Shown here: positions 17,646-26,164 of the stretch, one piece after another | Numbering within the stretch: the stretch's first letter is position 1 | Layout of the letters: every line of letters begins with the position of its first letter | Notes under the pieces: model-generated | Told to the model about the DNA's origin: nothing | What the model saw: the letters and a program-made list of their open reading frames with translations, nothing else | Databases searched by the model: none | Translations under genes and position numbers: made by a program | NCBI GenBank assembly: GCA_902490735.1 | Contig: CABUFC010000001.1 | Location: forward strand, 336,542 to 400,541 | DNA length: 64,000 bases | Direction: 5' to 3' | Source of the DNA: an uncultured Oscillospiraceae bacterium | GTDB lineage: Bacteria; Bacillota; Clostridia; Oscillospirales; Acutalibacteraceae

Positions 17646-18788
17646 TTAATACCAATTAAGCGGGTTTTTAGCTGTACCGTTAACAAGAATTTCATAATGC
17701 AAGTGCGGACCGGTCGAACGCCCGGTAGAACCGATATAGCCTATAACCTGCCCTTTTTTAACATTTTGACCTGCAGAACAAGCAATTTTAGACATATGAC
17801 CATACAACGTGGTATAATAATTGCCGCTGCTGTCTTTTCCATGATTGATAGTAACATAGTTACCATACCCGCCGGATGACCAACCTGCAACTAAAACTTT
17901 ACCATCTTTCGCGGCAACAATAGGTTTGCCGTATATTCCGGAACCCGAAATATCAATACCTTTGTGCAGCCTGCCCCAACGAGTGCCGTAATTTGATACG
18001 ACTTTATAATATCCCGGCACAGGCCAGCCGTATTCACCCGAATTATACTTTATATTTGCATGATCGGATGATTTCATTCCTGCATTAATTTCATTATAAA
18101 GACGTTTTATTTCGGCTTCAACCGCCTTATTGTCTTTTTCAAGCTGTGCCTGATCGCTGCTTAACGACTTAATAACCGAATTAATTTCGTTCTCTTTTTG
18201 TTTTAAAGCGGCTTGTTTAGTATCAAGTGCCGCCTTTGATTCTTTTTGCTGTGCAATTTTTGCATCGATTGACGCCTTATTTTTTTGAATTGTATCAATT
18301 GCCTTATTAACTTCATCAATTATGCTGTTATCTTTAGCAGAAATACTTCTTGCTATACCGCGGCTTGATAAATAATTGGCAACCGTGTTGCTTCCGAGAA
18401 GCAAAAACAAATCGTCGTTAGAACTGCCGCTCATATAAATTGCGCGAATTCGTTGTTTTAAAAAGGTCTTAGTATCTTCAATCTCTTTTTCTTTTTCTTT
18501 AATTTCTTTTTCTAAAGATGAAATTTGAGATTTTAAAGAACCTATCTCATCATTATAAATATTTATTTGTTCTTGCAAATTGGTTATCTGCTGCGACAAA
18601 TAATCCTTAACCTGCTGTTGCTTAGATTTGTCTGATTTTATTGCGGCAATCTTTTTTTCAAGCGCCTGAGACTTGCTTTCAAGAGAGTTTATTTTACTTG
18701 AAGTAGACGCGGCAAAAGTGCCCGAAGAGCTAACCAACAAGCTTATACAAAAAATAATACTTATTAACAGAGAAATTTTTTTAATCAT
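17646..18788 (-). CDS. Murein hydrolase activator / M23 peptidase with coiled coil (copy 2)
   Basis: 380 residues. Signal peptide (ISIIFCISLLVSSSGTFAA), then a long coiled coil (about 30-235, rich in K/E/Q), then an M23 LytM domain with zinc ligands in LHKGIDISGSG and PHLHYEI, plus the H of YGHMS. Same design as PcsB/CwlO/EnvC proteins that FtsEX switches on to open peptidoglycan at division. The catalytic HxxxD and HxH motifs are intact, so it may be an endopeptidase itself rather than only an activator. Tandem paralogue of 18797-19984. Confidence 0.88.
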   Translation of the reverse strand: MIKKISLLISIIFCISLLVSSSGTFAASTSSKINSLESKSQALEKKIAAIKSDKSKQQQVKDYLSQQITNLQEQINIYNDEIGSLKSQISSLEKEIKEKEKEIEDTKTFLKQRIRAIYMSGSSNDDLFLLLGSNTVANYLSSRGIARSISAKDNSIIDEVNKAIDTIQKNKASIDAKIAQQKESKAALDTKQAALKQKENEINSVIKSLSSDQAQLEKDNKAVEAEIKRLYNEINAGMKSSDHANIKYNSGEYGWPVPGYYKVVSNYGTRWGRLHKGIDISGSGIYGKPIVAAKDGKVLVAGWSSGGYGNYVTINHGKDSSGNYYTTLYGHMSKIACSAGQNVKKGQVIGYIGSTGRSTGPHLHYEILVNGTAKNPLNWY

Positions 18789-18796
18789 AAAAACTC

Positions 18797-19984
18797 CTAA
18801 TTAAAATACGACATAGGATCGGTCGTATCTCCTGAAAGTCTAACTTCAAAATGAAGATGATTGCCGGTAGAAGCTCCTGTAGAGCCAACATAACCTATAA
18901 CATCACCGCGTTTTACTGATGCACCAACCGAAGTAACATAAGAACGCATGTGCGCGTAGTGCGTAGTCATCAGCTTACCGTTATAATATCCGTGAGAAAT
19001 AACTACATAATTTCCGTAGCCACCAGTGTTAAAACCGGCGGTAATAACCGTGCCGTCTGCCGCAGCAAGAACAGGTTGCCCGCCAATGCCGCTTCCGGCG
19101 ATATCTATGCCCTTATGTAATTTATTAACTCCCGTAATCGGATGAATTCTATATCCGTATTTACTGCTTAATTTATAAAACCCTTTTACCGGCCATAACA
19201 ATGCTCCACCGGTATATTTTTCGTCAGTTGATGTGCTTTTTTCTGATTCTCTAATAATGCGTTTAATTTCATCTTCGTATTTTTGAATAGCAGCCTCAAT
19301 AGAGTTTAAATCATTTTGCAAGGACTTTTTATTGGAATAAAGCTGATTCAATTCTTTATTTATAGCTTCCTCTTTAGAGCTTAAAGCAGCTTTTTTCTCG
19401 TCTAAAGTAGATTTTGTAGCCAATAAATCCTTCTTTTTTGAGTCAAGTTCTGATTTTCTGGCTTGAATTTCTTCAATCGCTTTATTAATTTCATCAATTA
19501 ACGATTTATCGAAAGTGGAAACTCGTTTTGATATTGCCTGCTTATTTAAATAGTCTGAAAAACTGTCTTTGCCGGCAAAAATCGATGATTCATTAGCGCC
19601 GAACATCACTATCGCTCTTACTCTTTGTTTTAATAAAATCTTTTGATTTTCAATTGAATTTTCTTTTTCCTTAATTTGTGTTTCAATTGCGGTAATTTCT
19701 TTTTCAATTCCATTAATTGTACTTTCACAAACGGAAATTTGTTCTTGCAAATTTGCGAGCTGCTTATCATATTCGGCTTTTATGGATGTTGTGTCGGAAA
19801 TATCGCCTTTTAATGAAGAAATCTTTTTTGAAATTCTTGCAGCTTCGGTTTCAAGCTCGCTGATTTTTTTATTAAGATCATCATAAGAAGCTGCAAAAAC
19901 AGTACCGCTGTAATTAGAAGTTAAGCATATAGCAACAATAAGTATTATGCCGATTATTCTTTTTACATTCCGACTAAATAGCAC
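18797..19984 (-). CDS. Murein hydrolase activator / M23 peptidase with coiled coil (copy 1)
   Basis: 395 residues: signal helix (IIGIILIVAICLTSN), coiled coil of about 210 residues, and an M23 domain with LHKGIDIAGSG, THYAHMRS and NHLHFEVRL, all zinc ligands present. Overlaps the ftsX stop by a few bases, so it is translationally coupled to ftsX. It is the likely periplasmic-side partner of FtsX: the coiled coil binds the FtsX loop and ATP hydrolysis by FtsE unlocks the hydrolase. Tandem duplication with the next gene suggests division of labour between vegetative division and sporulation, which is inference. Confidence 0.88.
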   Translation of the reverse strand: MLFSRNVKRIIGIILIVAICLTSNYSGTVFAASYDDLNKKISELETEAARISKKISSLKGDISDTTSIKAEYDKQLANLQEQISVCESTINGIEKEITAIETQIKEKENSIENQKILLKQRVRAIVMFGANESSIFAGKDSFSDYLNKQAISKRVSTFDKSLIDEINKAIEEIQARKSELDSKKKDLLATKSTLDEKKAALSSKEEAINKELNQLYSNKKSLQNDLNSIEAAIQKYEDEIKRIIRESEKSTSTDEKYTGGALLWPVKGFYKLSSKYGYRIHPITGVNKLHKGIDIAGSGIGGQPVLAAADGTVITAGFNTGGYGNYVVISHGYYNGKLMTTHYAHMRSYVTSVGASVKRGDVIGYVGSTGASTGNHLHFEVRLSGDTTDPMSYFN

Positions 19985-20963
19985 GGAACTCGCTTCCTTC
20001 CTTCTTTAGATATTTAGAAAGAATAATAACACTGCCGATAATACCGGCCAAAATACCAATACCTAAAAATACGAGAACCAATGTTAAAACAATGGATCTA
20101 AACGGCATAAGTGAAGAAGTTTCGAGTGCCGCTTTTATCTTCTCTCCGGCAAGCGAATAAATCGCATATGTTACTCCTATTGAAATTACCGCAGAGATAA
20201 TTCCAAGCATCATGCCTTCAATCAAAAACGGCCACCTGATAAACCAGTCTGTAGCGCCGATAGCCTTCATTATGCTGATTTCAAGCTTCCTGTTATACAT
20301 AGTAACACGGATAGTATTACTTACAATAACTAAAGAAATAATCATTAAAATAGCAATAACCCAAAAACCGGCAATTTCAACGGCATTTCTTATGTTTACA
20401 ATGCGCTGAGCAATGTCACTCGAAGACACTACTAAATTTACGCCTTCTACTGCTTCAATAGATTTAATTGTAGCATCAAAATTATCAAGGCTTACAAGTG
20501 TAACTTTAGCGCCCATCGGCATTGGGTTTTCATCGCCCTCAAAATACATTAAATATTTTGCATCGTTATCAACAAAATTTTCTTTATAATTTTCAAGGGC
20601 TTGTTCTGCGGAAATATACTCTACACTTTCAACATTTGATAAGGCTTTAATTTTATCACAAATTGCTAAAGCTTCCTCTTCGTTGTGTACTGAATATGCA
20701 GAATCAGGTATATTTTTATCGGTTGGTACACTCGAGCCGTCAATAGGATACAAAACGCTGTTTTTGTCTTCCATATAAACCATTACAACGTTTTCTTTTT
20801 CAAGACTGTTCATTGCAATATTAAAATTAGAAGCCAAAATAATGGCGATACCAATAATTACCATGCAGGCAACAAGAACGCCGATTGAAGCAAATGACAT
20901 TAGTCTGTTAGCCCAAATATTTTTAAAGCCTTCTTTTGTAAGATATGAAAAACTCTTATTCAT
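19974..20963 (-). CDS. ftsX: Cell division ABC-type protein FtsX
   Basis: Start chosen at ATG 20963 (MNKSFSYL), behind GGAGGG with 8-base spacing; it overlaps the ftsE stop by 8 bases. 329 residues: N-terminal cytosolic part, TM1 (about 20-45), an extracellular domain of about 120 residues that includes VEYISAEQALENYKENF, then three TM helices. Four TM helices in total match FtsX. It relays FtsE ATP hydrolysis to extracellular murein hydrolases, here encoded by the two following genes. Confidence 0.93.
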   Translation of the reverse strand: MNKSFSYLTKEGFKNIWANRLMSFASIGVLVACMVIIGIAIILASNFNIAMNSLEKENVVMVYMEDKNSVLYPIDGSSVPTDKNIPDSAYSVHNEEEALAICDKIKALSNVESVEYISAEQALENYKENFVDNDAKYLMYFEGDENPMPMGAKVTLVSLDNFDATIKSIEAVEGVNLVVSSSDIAQRIVNIRNAVEIAGFWVIAILMIISLVIVSNTIRVTMYNRKLEISIMKAIGATDWFIRWPFLIEGMMLGIISAVISIGVTYAIYSLAGEKIKAALETSSLMPFRSIVLTLVLVFLGIGILAGIIGSVIILSKYLKKEGSEFRAI

Positions 20964-21762
20964 TGGCAAGTCCCTCCGCATTGTCAGCCACTATTTTGCC
21001 TTTTTCAAGCATTATTACCCTGTGGTGGAAATCCCGAACAAGGTTATGCTCGTGAGTTACCATAAGTACGGTGGTACCTGCTCTGTTAATTCTGTCTAAA
21101 AGCTCAACAATTTCATATGACATATTTGGGTCAACGTTACCTGTCGGCTCGTCGGCAATAAGAATTTTAGGTCTATTGATAATCGCTCGCGCTAAACCTA
21201 CTCTTTGCTGTTCGCCGCCAGATAACTGATCGGGCAATGCTCGGGCACGGTGTTGAAGTCCAACAAGATTTAAAAGCTTTGGAACTTCACGACGAATTGT
21301 AGTTTTATCTGCGCCTACAACATGCATAGCAAACGCAACATTATCAAACAAATCCATCGTAGGAATCAATCTAAAATCCTGGAAAACAATTCCCATTGTT
21401 CTTCTGTAATAAGGAATTTGTTTATGCTTCATGGTTGTAAGATTGTAACCGTTTACGATTATCTGACCGGAATTAGCTTTTTCTTCGCGCATGATTAGTT
21501 TTAAAAATGTGCTCTTACCGGCACCGGAAGCGCCAACAACAAAAACAAATTCACCGGGGAATATGCGGATATTTACATCACTTAAAGCATGTGTGTTGCC
21601 GGACGTATATGTTTTTGAAACGCCCCTAAATTCTATAAGAGGCTTTAAGTTTTCTGTATTATTCAAATTAGATTCATCATCGCTAATTGTCGGCACAACG
21701 ATTTTATCTGCAGTTTCATCCATATTAACAATATTTATATTTTGTTCTTCTATGATGTCCAA
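20956..21762 (-). CDS. ftsE: Cell division ATP-binding protein FtsE
   Basis: 268 residues. Walker A is GASGAGKST, signature LSGGEQQRVGLARA, Walker B ILIADEPTGN, switch His in MVTHEH. The first ~40 residues are an acidic, Asn/Asp-rich extension before the usual FtsE start (LIEFRGVSKTYTSG). FtsE normally has about 228 residues, so this tail is unusual. No better internal start with a ribosome site was evident in that stretch. Cytosolic ATPase partner of FtsX. Confidence 0.93.
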   Translation of the reverse strand: MDIIEEQNINIVNMDETADKIVVPTISDDESNLNNTENLKPLIEFRGVSKTYTSGNTHALSDVNIRIFPGEFVFVVGASGAGKSTFLKLIMREEKANSGQIIVNGYNLTTMKHKQIPYYRRTMGIVFQDFRLIPTMDLFDNVAFAMHVVGADKTTIRREVPKLLNLVGLQHRARALPDQLSGGEQQRVGLARAIINRPKILIADEPTGNVDPNMSYEIVELLDRINRAGTTVLMVTHEHNLVRDFHHRVIMLEKGKIVADNAEGLANE

Positions 21763-21773
21763 CTTCTTTCGGT

Positions 21774-22859
21774 TTAATATTTTGTCGGGTTGTTTTTTAA
21801 ATACTTTTTAACCATTAATGCAATTTTAAAAACTATTGCATGGTCAAATTCCCTAAGATCAAGTCCTGTAATTTTATTGATCTTTTCAAGTCTGTATACA
21901 AGAGTGTTGCGGTGAACAAACAGCTTTCTGGAAGTTTCAGATACATTAAGGTTGTTTTCAAAAAATCTTTGTATTGTAAATAAAGTTTCCTGATCTAAGC
22001 TTTCAATAGATCCGCGTTTAAATACCTCTTTTAAAAATGTTTCACAAAGTGTTGTAGGAAGCTGATAAATAAGTCTTGCAATTCCTAAATTATCATAGCT
22101 TATAATGCTTTTTTCAGTGTCGAAAACCTTACCGACTTCAAGTGCTACTTGCGCTTCCTTAAATGATAAAGCTAAATCTTTAATGTTGTTTACAACATTA
22201 CCGATTCCGCAAATAGCATGCGTATAAAATTCACCCGATAAAGTATCTACTATGCTTCTCGCAAGTTTTTCAAGATACTTAGTCTCAATATTGGATTTGA
22301 TTTCTTTAACGATTGCAATATCCGTTTCATTTATATTAATAACAAAATCTTTAGACTTGTCCGGGAAAAGATTGCTTAAAACGTCATAAGCAGAAATATC
22401 ATTTTTAGATAAAAGACGAACAAGCAAAACAACACGACTCACTTCATTATCAAATCTAAGCTCACGTGTTTTAATATAAATATCACCGGGCAAAATATTA
22501 TCAAGAATAATATTCTTAATAAAATTGCTGCGATCGTATTTTTCATCGTAATACTGCTTAATATTTGAAAGTGAAATACATAAAACAGACGCAAATTTTT
22601 CTGACTGTTCATCATCTCCGTCAATAAAAAGTATGTATTTTGAACTTCCCGGCGCACCAAACTGCTTGTATGTTACACCGTCATTAACAACAAAATCACT
22701 GTTATTGACTATGTCCAAATTTGACAAGTCTAAAGACTCGCCAATTCTTGGCAGTTCGCTGCACGCAATTATGGTGCCGTTTTCATCTAATACACCAATC
22801 GTTTGATTGATAGCTTCCTTCATTTGATGTACAACACCTTGAAATAACCTATTAGACAT
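21774..22859 (-). CDS. CdaR/PucR-type helix-turn-helix regulator
   Basis: Start chosen at ATG 22859 (MSNRLFQGVV), 7 bases after GGGAG, giving 361 residues. The N-terminal part is a sugar-diacid-recognition-like sensor, the middle is a GGDEF-like PucR fold, and the C-terminus is the PucR HTH (LNVSETSRKLFVHRNTLVYRLEKI). CdaR-type proteins usually control carbohydrate-acid uptake; here it leads the ftsEX operon with an 11-base gap, so it may respond to a cell-wall-derived or cytosolic cue. This last point is inference. Confidence 0.8.
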   Translation of the reverse strand: MSNRLFQGVVHQMKEAINQTIGVLDENGTIIACSELPRIGESLDLSNLDIVNNSDFVVNDGVTYKQFGAPGSSKYILFIDGDDEQSEKFASVLCISLSNIKQYYDEKYDRSNFIKNIILDNILPGDIYIKTRELRFDNEVSRVVLLVRLLSKNDISAYDVLSNLFPDKSKDFVININETDIAIVKEIKSNIETKYLEKLARSIVDTLSGEFYTHAICGIGNVVNNIKDLALSFKEAQVALEVGKVFDTEKSIISYDNLGIARLIYQLPTTLCETFLKEVFKRGSIESLDQETLFTIQRFFENNLNVSETSRKLFVHRNTLVYRLEKINKITGLDLREFDHAIVFKIALMVKKYLKNNPTKY

Positions 22860-22893
22860 AATGATACTCCCACATGATATTAAATATACATAT

Positions 22894-22922
22894 ATTTTAC
22901 ACAAAAATTACAGTTATTTCAA
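22894..22922 (-). promoter_or_regulatory. Sigma-A promoter of the cdaR-ftsEX operon
   Basis: Minus-strand TTGAAA (22917-22922), 17-base spacer, TAAAAT (22894-22899), about 35 bases before ATG 22859. Confidence 0.5.
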
Positions 22923-23002
22923 GTTATATTTTAATATTAATACAAAAAAGTTACAAAAAGGTAACATTTTTTAAAAAAAATATTTTTGATGCAGAGTTTT
23001 TG

Positions 23003-23031
23003 TTGACTTTAATATTTAAATATGATATAAT
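23003..23031 (+). promoter_or_regulatory. Sigma-A promoter of the tRNA-Ser pair
   Basis: TTGACT (23003-23008), 17-base spacer, TATAAT (23026-23031), ending 13 bases before the first tRNA. Confidence 0.75.
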
Positions 23032-23044
23032 TTGAAGGCTTTAC

Positions 23045-23131
23045 GGAGAGGTGTCCGAGCGGTTTAAGGAGCTGGTCTTGAAAACCAGTGACTCGCAAGA
23101 GCCAAGGGTTCGAATCCCTTCCTCTCCGCCA
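23045..23131 (+). tRNA. tRNA-Ser (anticodon UGA)
   Basis: Acceptor GGAGAGG pairs with CCTCTCC (23121-23127). The anticodon arm CTGGT-CTTGAAA-ACCAG gives anticodon TGA. A long variable arm (GACTCGCAAGAGCC) is typical of serine tRNAs, and the T-arm GGGTTCGAATCCC is intact. CCA is encoded (23129-23131). Confidence 0.96.
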
Positions 23132-23155
23132 ATACACTTAAATTTGTTACCATAC

Positions 23156-23246
23156 GGAGATGTACTCAAGTTGGTGACGAGGCGCCCCTGCTAAGGGCGT
23201 AGGTCGGGAAACCGGCGCGAGAGTTCGAATCTCTCCATCTCCGCCA
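23156..23246 (+). tRNA. tRNA-Ser (anticodon GCU)
   Basis: Acceptor GGAGATG pairs with CATCTCC (23236-23242). The anticodon arm CGCCC-CTGCTAA-GGGCG gives anticodon GCT. Long variable arm TAGGTCGGGAAACCGGC; T-arm GAGTTCGAATCTC; CCA encoded (23244-23246). Cotranscribed with tRNA-Ser(UGA). Confidence 0.96.
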
Positions 23247-23276
23247 AAATGCCACAAGATCTTCTTGTGGCATTTT
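23247..23276 (+). terminator. Terminator of the tRNA operon
   Basis: AAAATGCCACAAG pairs perfectly with CTTGTGGCATTTT around a 4-base loop, directly after the CCA of the second tRNA. Confidence 0.88.
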
Positions 23277-23287
23277 AGATATAAAAC

Positions 23288-23315
23288 AAGCTCTAAACAA
23301 TTATGTTTAGAGCTT
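23288..23315 (-). terminator. Terminator of the spoIIM-xerD-like transcript
   Basis: AAGCTCTAAAC (23288-23298) pairs with GTTTAGAGCTT (23305-23315), followed on the minus strand by TGTTTTAT. It abuts the xerD-like stop. Confidence 0.7.
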
Positions 23316-24186
23316 TATTTATTTTCCATTGGATGGAAGCGTTTATATGCTTTTGAATATTTAGTTTTAAAAATTTCGGAATAAACTCTTGTTGATGACA
23401 TATCTGCGAAACCGAGAATATTCTTAATATCGTCTAATCCGGCGCCGTTTTCAACCAAATGAGCAGCAAACGAATGGCGCAAAATATGCGGAGTTATATC
23501 TTTTTCGATTCCGGATTTGTCGGCATATGATTTAATTATTTTCCATATCCCCTGCCTTGTAAGCGGTCCACCACTCATATTTAAAAACAAATGGTCGTCG
23601 TCGGTAACAGAAATAACATCGCGTGAAGTTTTTAAATAATCAGAAACAGATTTTATCGCTTGTTTGTACATTGGAATAATGCGATCCCTATTTTTGCCGG
23701 ATATCTTAATATAACCAAGTGTTAAATTAATATCGTAAATTCTTAAAGAAATAATTTCAGATACTTTAAGCCCGGTAGCATATAACGTTTCTAAAATAGC
23801 CTTGTCCCTTAAGCCTTTATAATCTTTTGTATTCGGCGCTTTTAACAATGCCTCGATTTCGGTATGAGAAAGGACCTCGGGAATTGGATGTTCTTCTAAT
23901 TTTACTGCAGTTTTTATTTCAGGAAAACAATCGATGTACTTTTTTTCCGTAAAAATAAATAGTAGCATTTTATTGACGCATGAATGCGAGAAACCGTTGC
24001 GGCGCTTTTACCATTGTTAAATAAAAACAATTCATAATCACTAATATCGGAATCAACAGGAAAATCTGTGAAGTTTTTAAAATTTAAAAAATATTGAACG
24101 TCTCTTAAATAATTAGACAATGTATTTGCAGAGACTTTTTTATCGTTTTTTAAATATTTTTCAAATTCGTTAAAATAAAAATTCAC
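23315..24186 (-). pseudogene. xerD: XerD-like tyrosine recombinase, frameshifted and catalytically altered
   Basis: Two overlapping reading frames form one recombinase. 24186-23914 encodes the N-terminal SAM-like core-binding domain (VSANTLSNYLRDVQYFLNF). 23968-23315 encodes the catalytic domain. The frames switch at an A7 run (complement of 23940-23946): one extra A, or a -1 slip, joins LRKK to KYIDCFPEI. Catalytic residues: box I Arg is Lys (ATGLKVSEI), the Lys of ISGKNRDR is kept, HILRHSF is intact, box III His is Phe (ILGFAD), and the Tyr is kept (TRVYSEI). Position beside spoIIM matches Bacillus xerD/ripX. Best read as a decaying gene or one that needs frameshifting and no longer recombines efficiently. 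Confidence 0.75.
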
Positions 24187-24198
24187 ATTTTCACCTTC

Positions 24199-24828
24199 TT
24201 ATAAATCAAATAAATTAATGAAAGATACAGATAGAAGCGCATCTAACAGACAGGATGACGCATACAAAATCAAAACAAACAATTGCCTTTTACAATATAT
24301 TTTAAAGTCGCCATATAAGTTGCGAGTAATTACTGCACCGGGAAAAACAAGTCTTGTAAGCGCAATGGAAAAGCCAAACGACTCACGCGAAGAGAGCATT
24401 ATTGCAAAAAAAGAAATGCATGCAGGAGCAATTACAATTAAAATATTAAATAGCATTCCCATAAGCCCCATAGATACAAACATTTCGGATAAAATTCTTC
24501 CAATAAAGATTCCTCTGTAAAAGCAAACAAGTATTGAACCAAAAGTACCAACCATGCATGTACCAAATAAAAACAAAATTGCTATATAAGGCAATATTTC
24601 TAAAAAAGATCCGTATAAAACCACTAAAAAGCTTTTGCCCTTTCTTGCTTGAATAAAACTTTGAAGAAAGCTATCTGAAAAAGCAAAAAAATTAAATCGC
24701 GTACTAAGGCATCCAATAATAATGCCTAAAATTATAGTGATAAAAATAAATATTAAGCTATTATTATTAACTAAAACATTAAGTAATTTTTTTGAGTTTT
24801 TATCTTTTATATTGGTTGTCCTTTGCAT
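24199..24828 (-). CDS. spoIIM: SpoIIM-like sporulation membrane protein
   Basis: 209 residues, about five membrane helices. The DUF95/SpoIIM pattern is visible: SFLVVLYGSFLEILPYIAILFLFG, YRGIFIGRILSEM, and a polar Lys/Arg-rich start. SpoIIM joins SpoIID and SpoIIP in the engulfment complex at the forespore septum. Adjacent xerD-like gene 12 bases downstream reproduces the spoIIM-xerD order of Bacillus. Similarity is moderate, so the name is supported mostly by topology, length and synteny. Confidence 0.75.
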   Translation of the reverse strand: MQRTTNIKDKNSKKLLNVLVNNNSLIFIFITIILGIIIGCLSTRFNFFAFSDSFLQSFIQARKGKSFLVVLYGSFLEILPYIAILFLFGTCMVGTFGSILVCFYRGIFIGRILSEMFVSMGLMGMLFNILIVIAPACISFFAIMLSSRESFGFSIALTRLVFPGAVITRNLYGDFKIYCKRQLFVLILYASSCLLDALLSVSFINLFDL

Positions 24829-24883
24829 GACATTTCCTCCTCTTTGTAAATAAGTATGAGGAAGAAAAAAGAATTATGCAAAA

Positions 24884-25675
24884 TTACTTGGACAATTCTT
24901 GTGATCTTTTAAAAGCGCCATTAACAGCGGCTTTTACAGATGTGTCAAAACCAAATTTATCCATCTCGGCAAGGCCGGCAACAGTTGTGCCGTTTGGTGA
25001 TGAAACCATTTTTATAAGCTCATCCACAGAATAATCCGAATTAAGCATCATAGAAGCGCTTCCTAATAATGTTTGCTTGGCTAATAAACCGGCTGATTGT
25101 TCATCCAAACCTAACGAAACAGCTTCTTCTATAAGCTTTTTGCAAAATCTGAAGCAAAAAGCCGGGCCGCTTCCGGACAAAGCCGTAACAACATCAAACA
25201 TATCTTCAGAAACTGTAACGGTTTTACCGCAAGAATCAAAAATCCCTTTAATAAAAGAAAATTCATCATCATTGCAGCCGCTATTATAAAGTGCTGCAGC
25301 GCCTGCATTATACATTAAACATACATTCGGCATCACTCTGATAATTTTAGGTTCAAAAGAAAAATAACTGCAGATTTTACCTGTGTTTACACCGGCAGCT
25401 ATCGATACCAAACAATGATTAGATGTTAGCGATTTTGATAATGTTTTTAACACATCATCAATCACTTGCGGTTTTACACACAAAAACAAATAATTACACT
25501 TGCTAGACAGTTCTTCAATAGAATCAACTTTATTAATTCCAAGCGAAGAAATCTTATCAGCAATCAAATCAAATGCAAAAATATTATCAGGTTTTATGTA
25601 ACCTGAAATAATCGATCCTTTGATTATTGCAGAAGCCATGTTGCCACAACCGATAAATCCAATATTATTAGCCAT
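24884..25675 (-). CDS. proC: Pyrroline-5-carboxylate reductase
   Basis: 263 residues. N-terminal NAD(P)-binding GFIGCGNMASAIIKG at residues 5-19, middle CVKPQVIDDVL, then the ProC signature region LSGSGPAFCFRFCKKLIEEAVSLGL and the C-terminal SPNGTTVAGLAEMD. It carries out the final step of proline synthesis, P5C to proline. Single gene with its own promoter; AGGAG precedes ATG 25675. Confidence 0.95.
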   Translation of the reverse strand: MANNIGFIGCGNMASAIIKGSIISGYIKPDNIFAFDLIADKISSLGINKVDSIEELSSKCNYLFLCVKPQVIDDVLKTLSKSLTSNHCLVSIAAGVNTGKICSYFSFEPKIIRVMPNVCLMYNAGAAALYNSGCNDDEFSFIKGIFDSCGKTVTVSEDMFDVVTALSGSGPAFCFRFCKKLIEEAVSLGLDEQSAGLLAKQTLLGSASMMLNSDYSVDELIKMVSSPNGTTVAGLAEMDKFGFDTSVKAAVNGAFKRSQELSK

Positions 25676-25699
25676 AAAAACACTCCTAATAGTTTATAT

Positions 25700-25729
25700 A
25701 GTTTACCATTTATTAGCCTTATTTGTCAA
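25700..25729 (-). promoter_or_regulatory. Promoter of proC
   Basis: Minus-strand TTGACA (25724-25729), 18-base spacer, TAAACT (25700-25705), 25 bases before the ATG. Confidence 0.6.
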
Positions 25730-25828
25730 TTACAAGTTTGTAATTTTTTGTTTTATGTAAAGTTATTATGTAAACCACATTATTTAGTATTCAGGTGAGT
25801 GCTAAAGCACAAAATTTGGTGTAAAAAA

Positions 25829-25846
25829 AGACGGCCCAGCCGTCTT
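25829..25846 (-). terminator. Terminator of the alaS-bofA operon
   Basis: AAGACGGC pairs with GCCGTCTT around a 3-base loop, followed on the minus strand by TTTTT. The stem reaches into the bofA stop region. Confidence 0.75.
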
Positions 25847-26108
25847 AAATAAATATAATTTGTAAAATCAGCATGCTGATCACCGCCGGTATGCCCCCTA
25901 CCGATGCCGACACAACCGTATAAGCATTATATGTGATCCCTATTCCGATATATTTTCCTATAACATTAACAAGCACCAAACTTACAATACCTACAATCGA
26001 ATATAAAAACAGATATGTAACAGGTTCTTTCGTCTGCAGTAAAAAAACAGCATAAATCAACAAATAAATTATGGCTGTTGCAATAACAAAATAAAAATAT
26101 ACATTCAT
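25845..26108 (-). CDS. bofA: Pro-sigma-K processing inhibitor BofA family protein
   Basis: Start chosen at ATG 26108 (MNVYFYFVIA), 8 bases after AAAGGA, giving 87 residues; the longer frame to 26156 lacks a ribosome site. Two or three hydrophobic helices and the BofA tail GIGITYNAYTVVSASVGGIPAVISMLIL are visible (consensus NxxTxxxxGxLGxPGV). BofA holds the SpoIVFB protease inactive until the sigma-K checkpoint in Bacillus; in Clostridia lacking pro-sigma-K processing its role is unclear. Usually next to recR, here at the end of the alaS operon. Confidence 0.78.
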   Translation of the reverse strand: MNVYFYFVIATAIIYLLIYAVFLLQTKEPVTYLFLYSIVGIVSLVLVNVIGKYIGIGITYNAYTVVSASVGGIPAVISMLILQIIFI

Positions 26109-26164
26109 AATAATTGTCCTTTTAGGTTTTAATAAAATATATTGAACCTTGGACAAAATTATTC

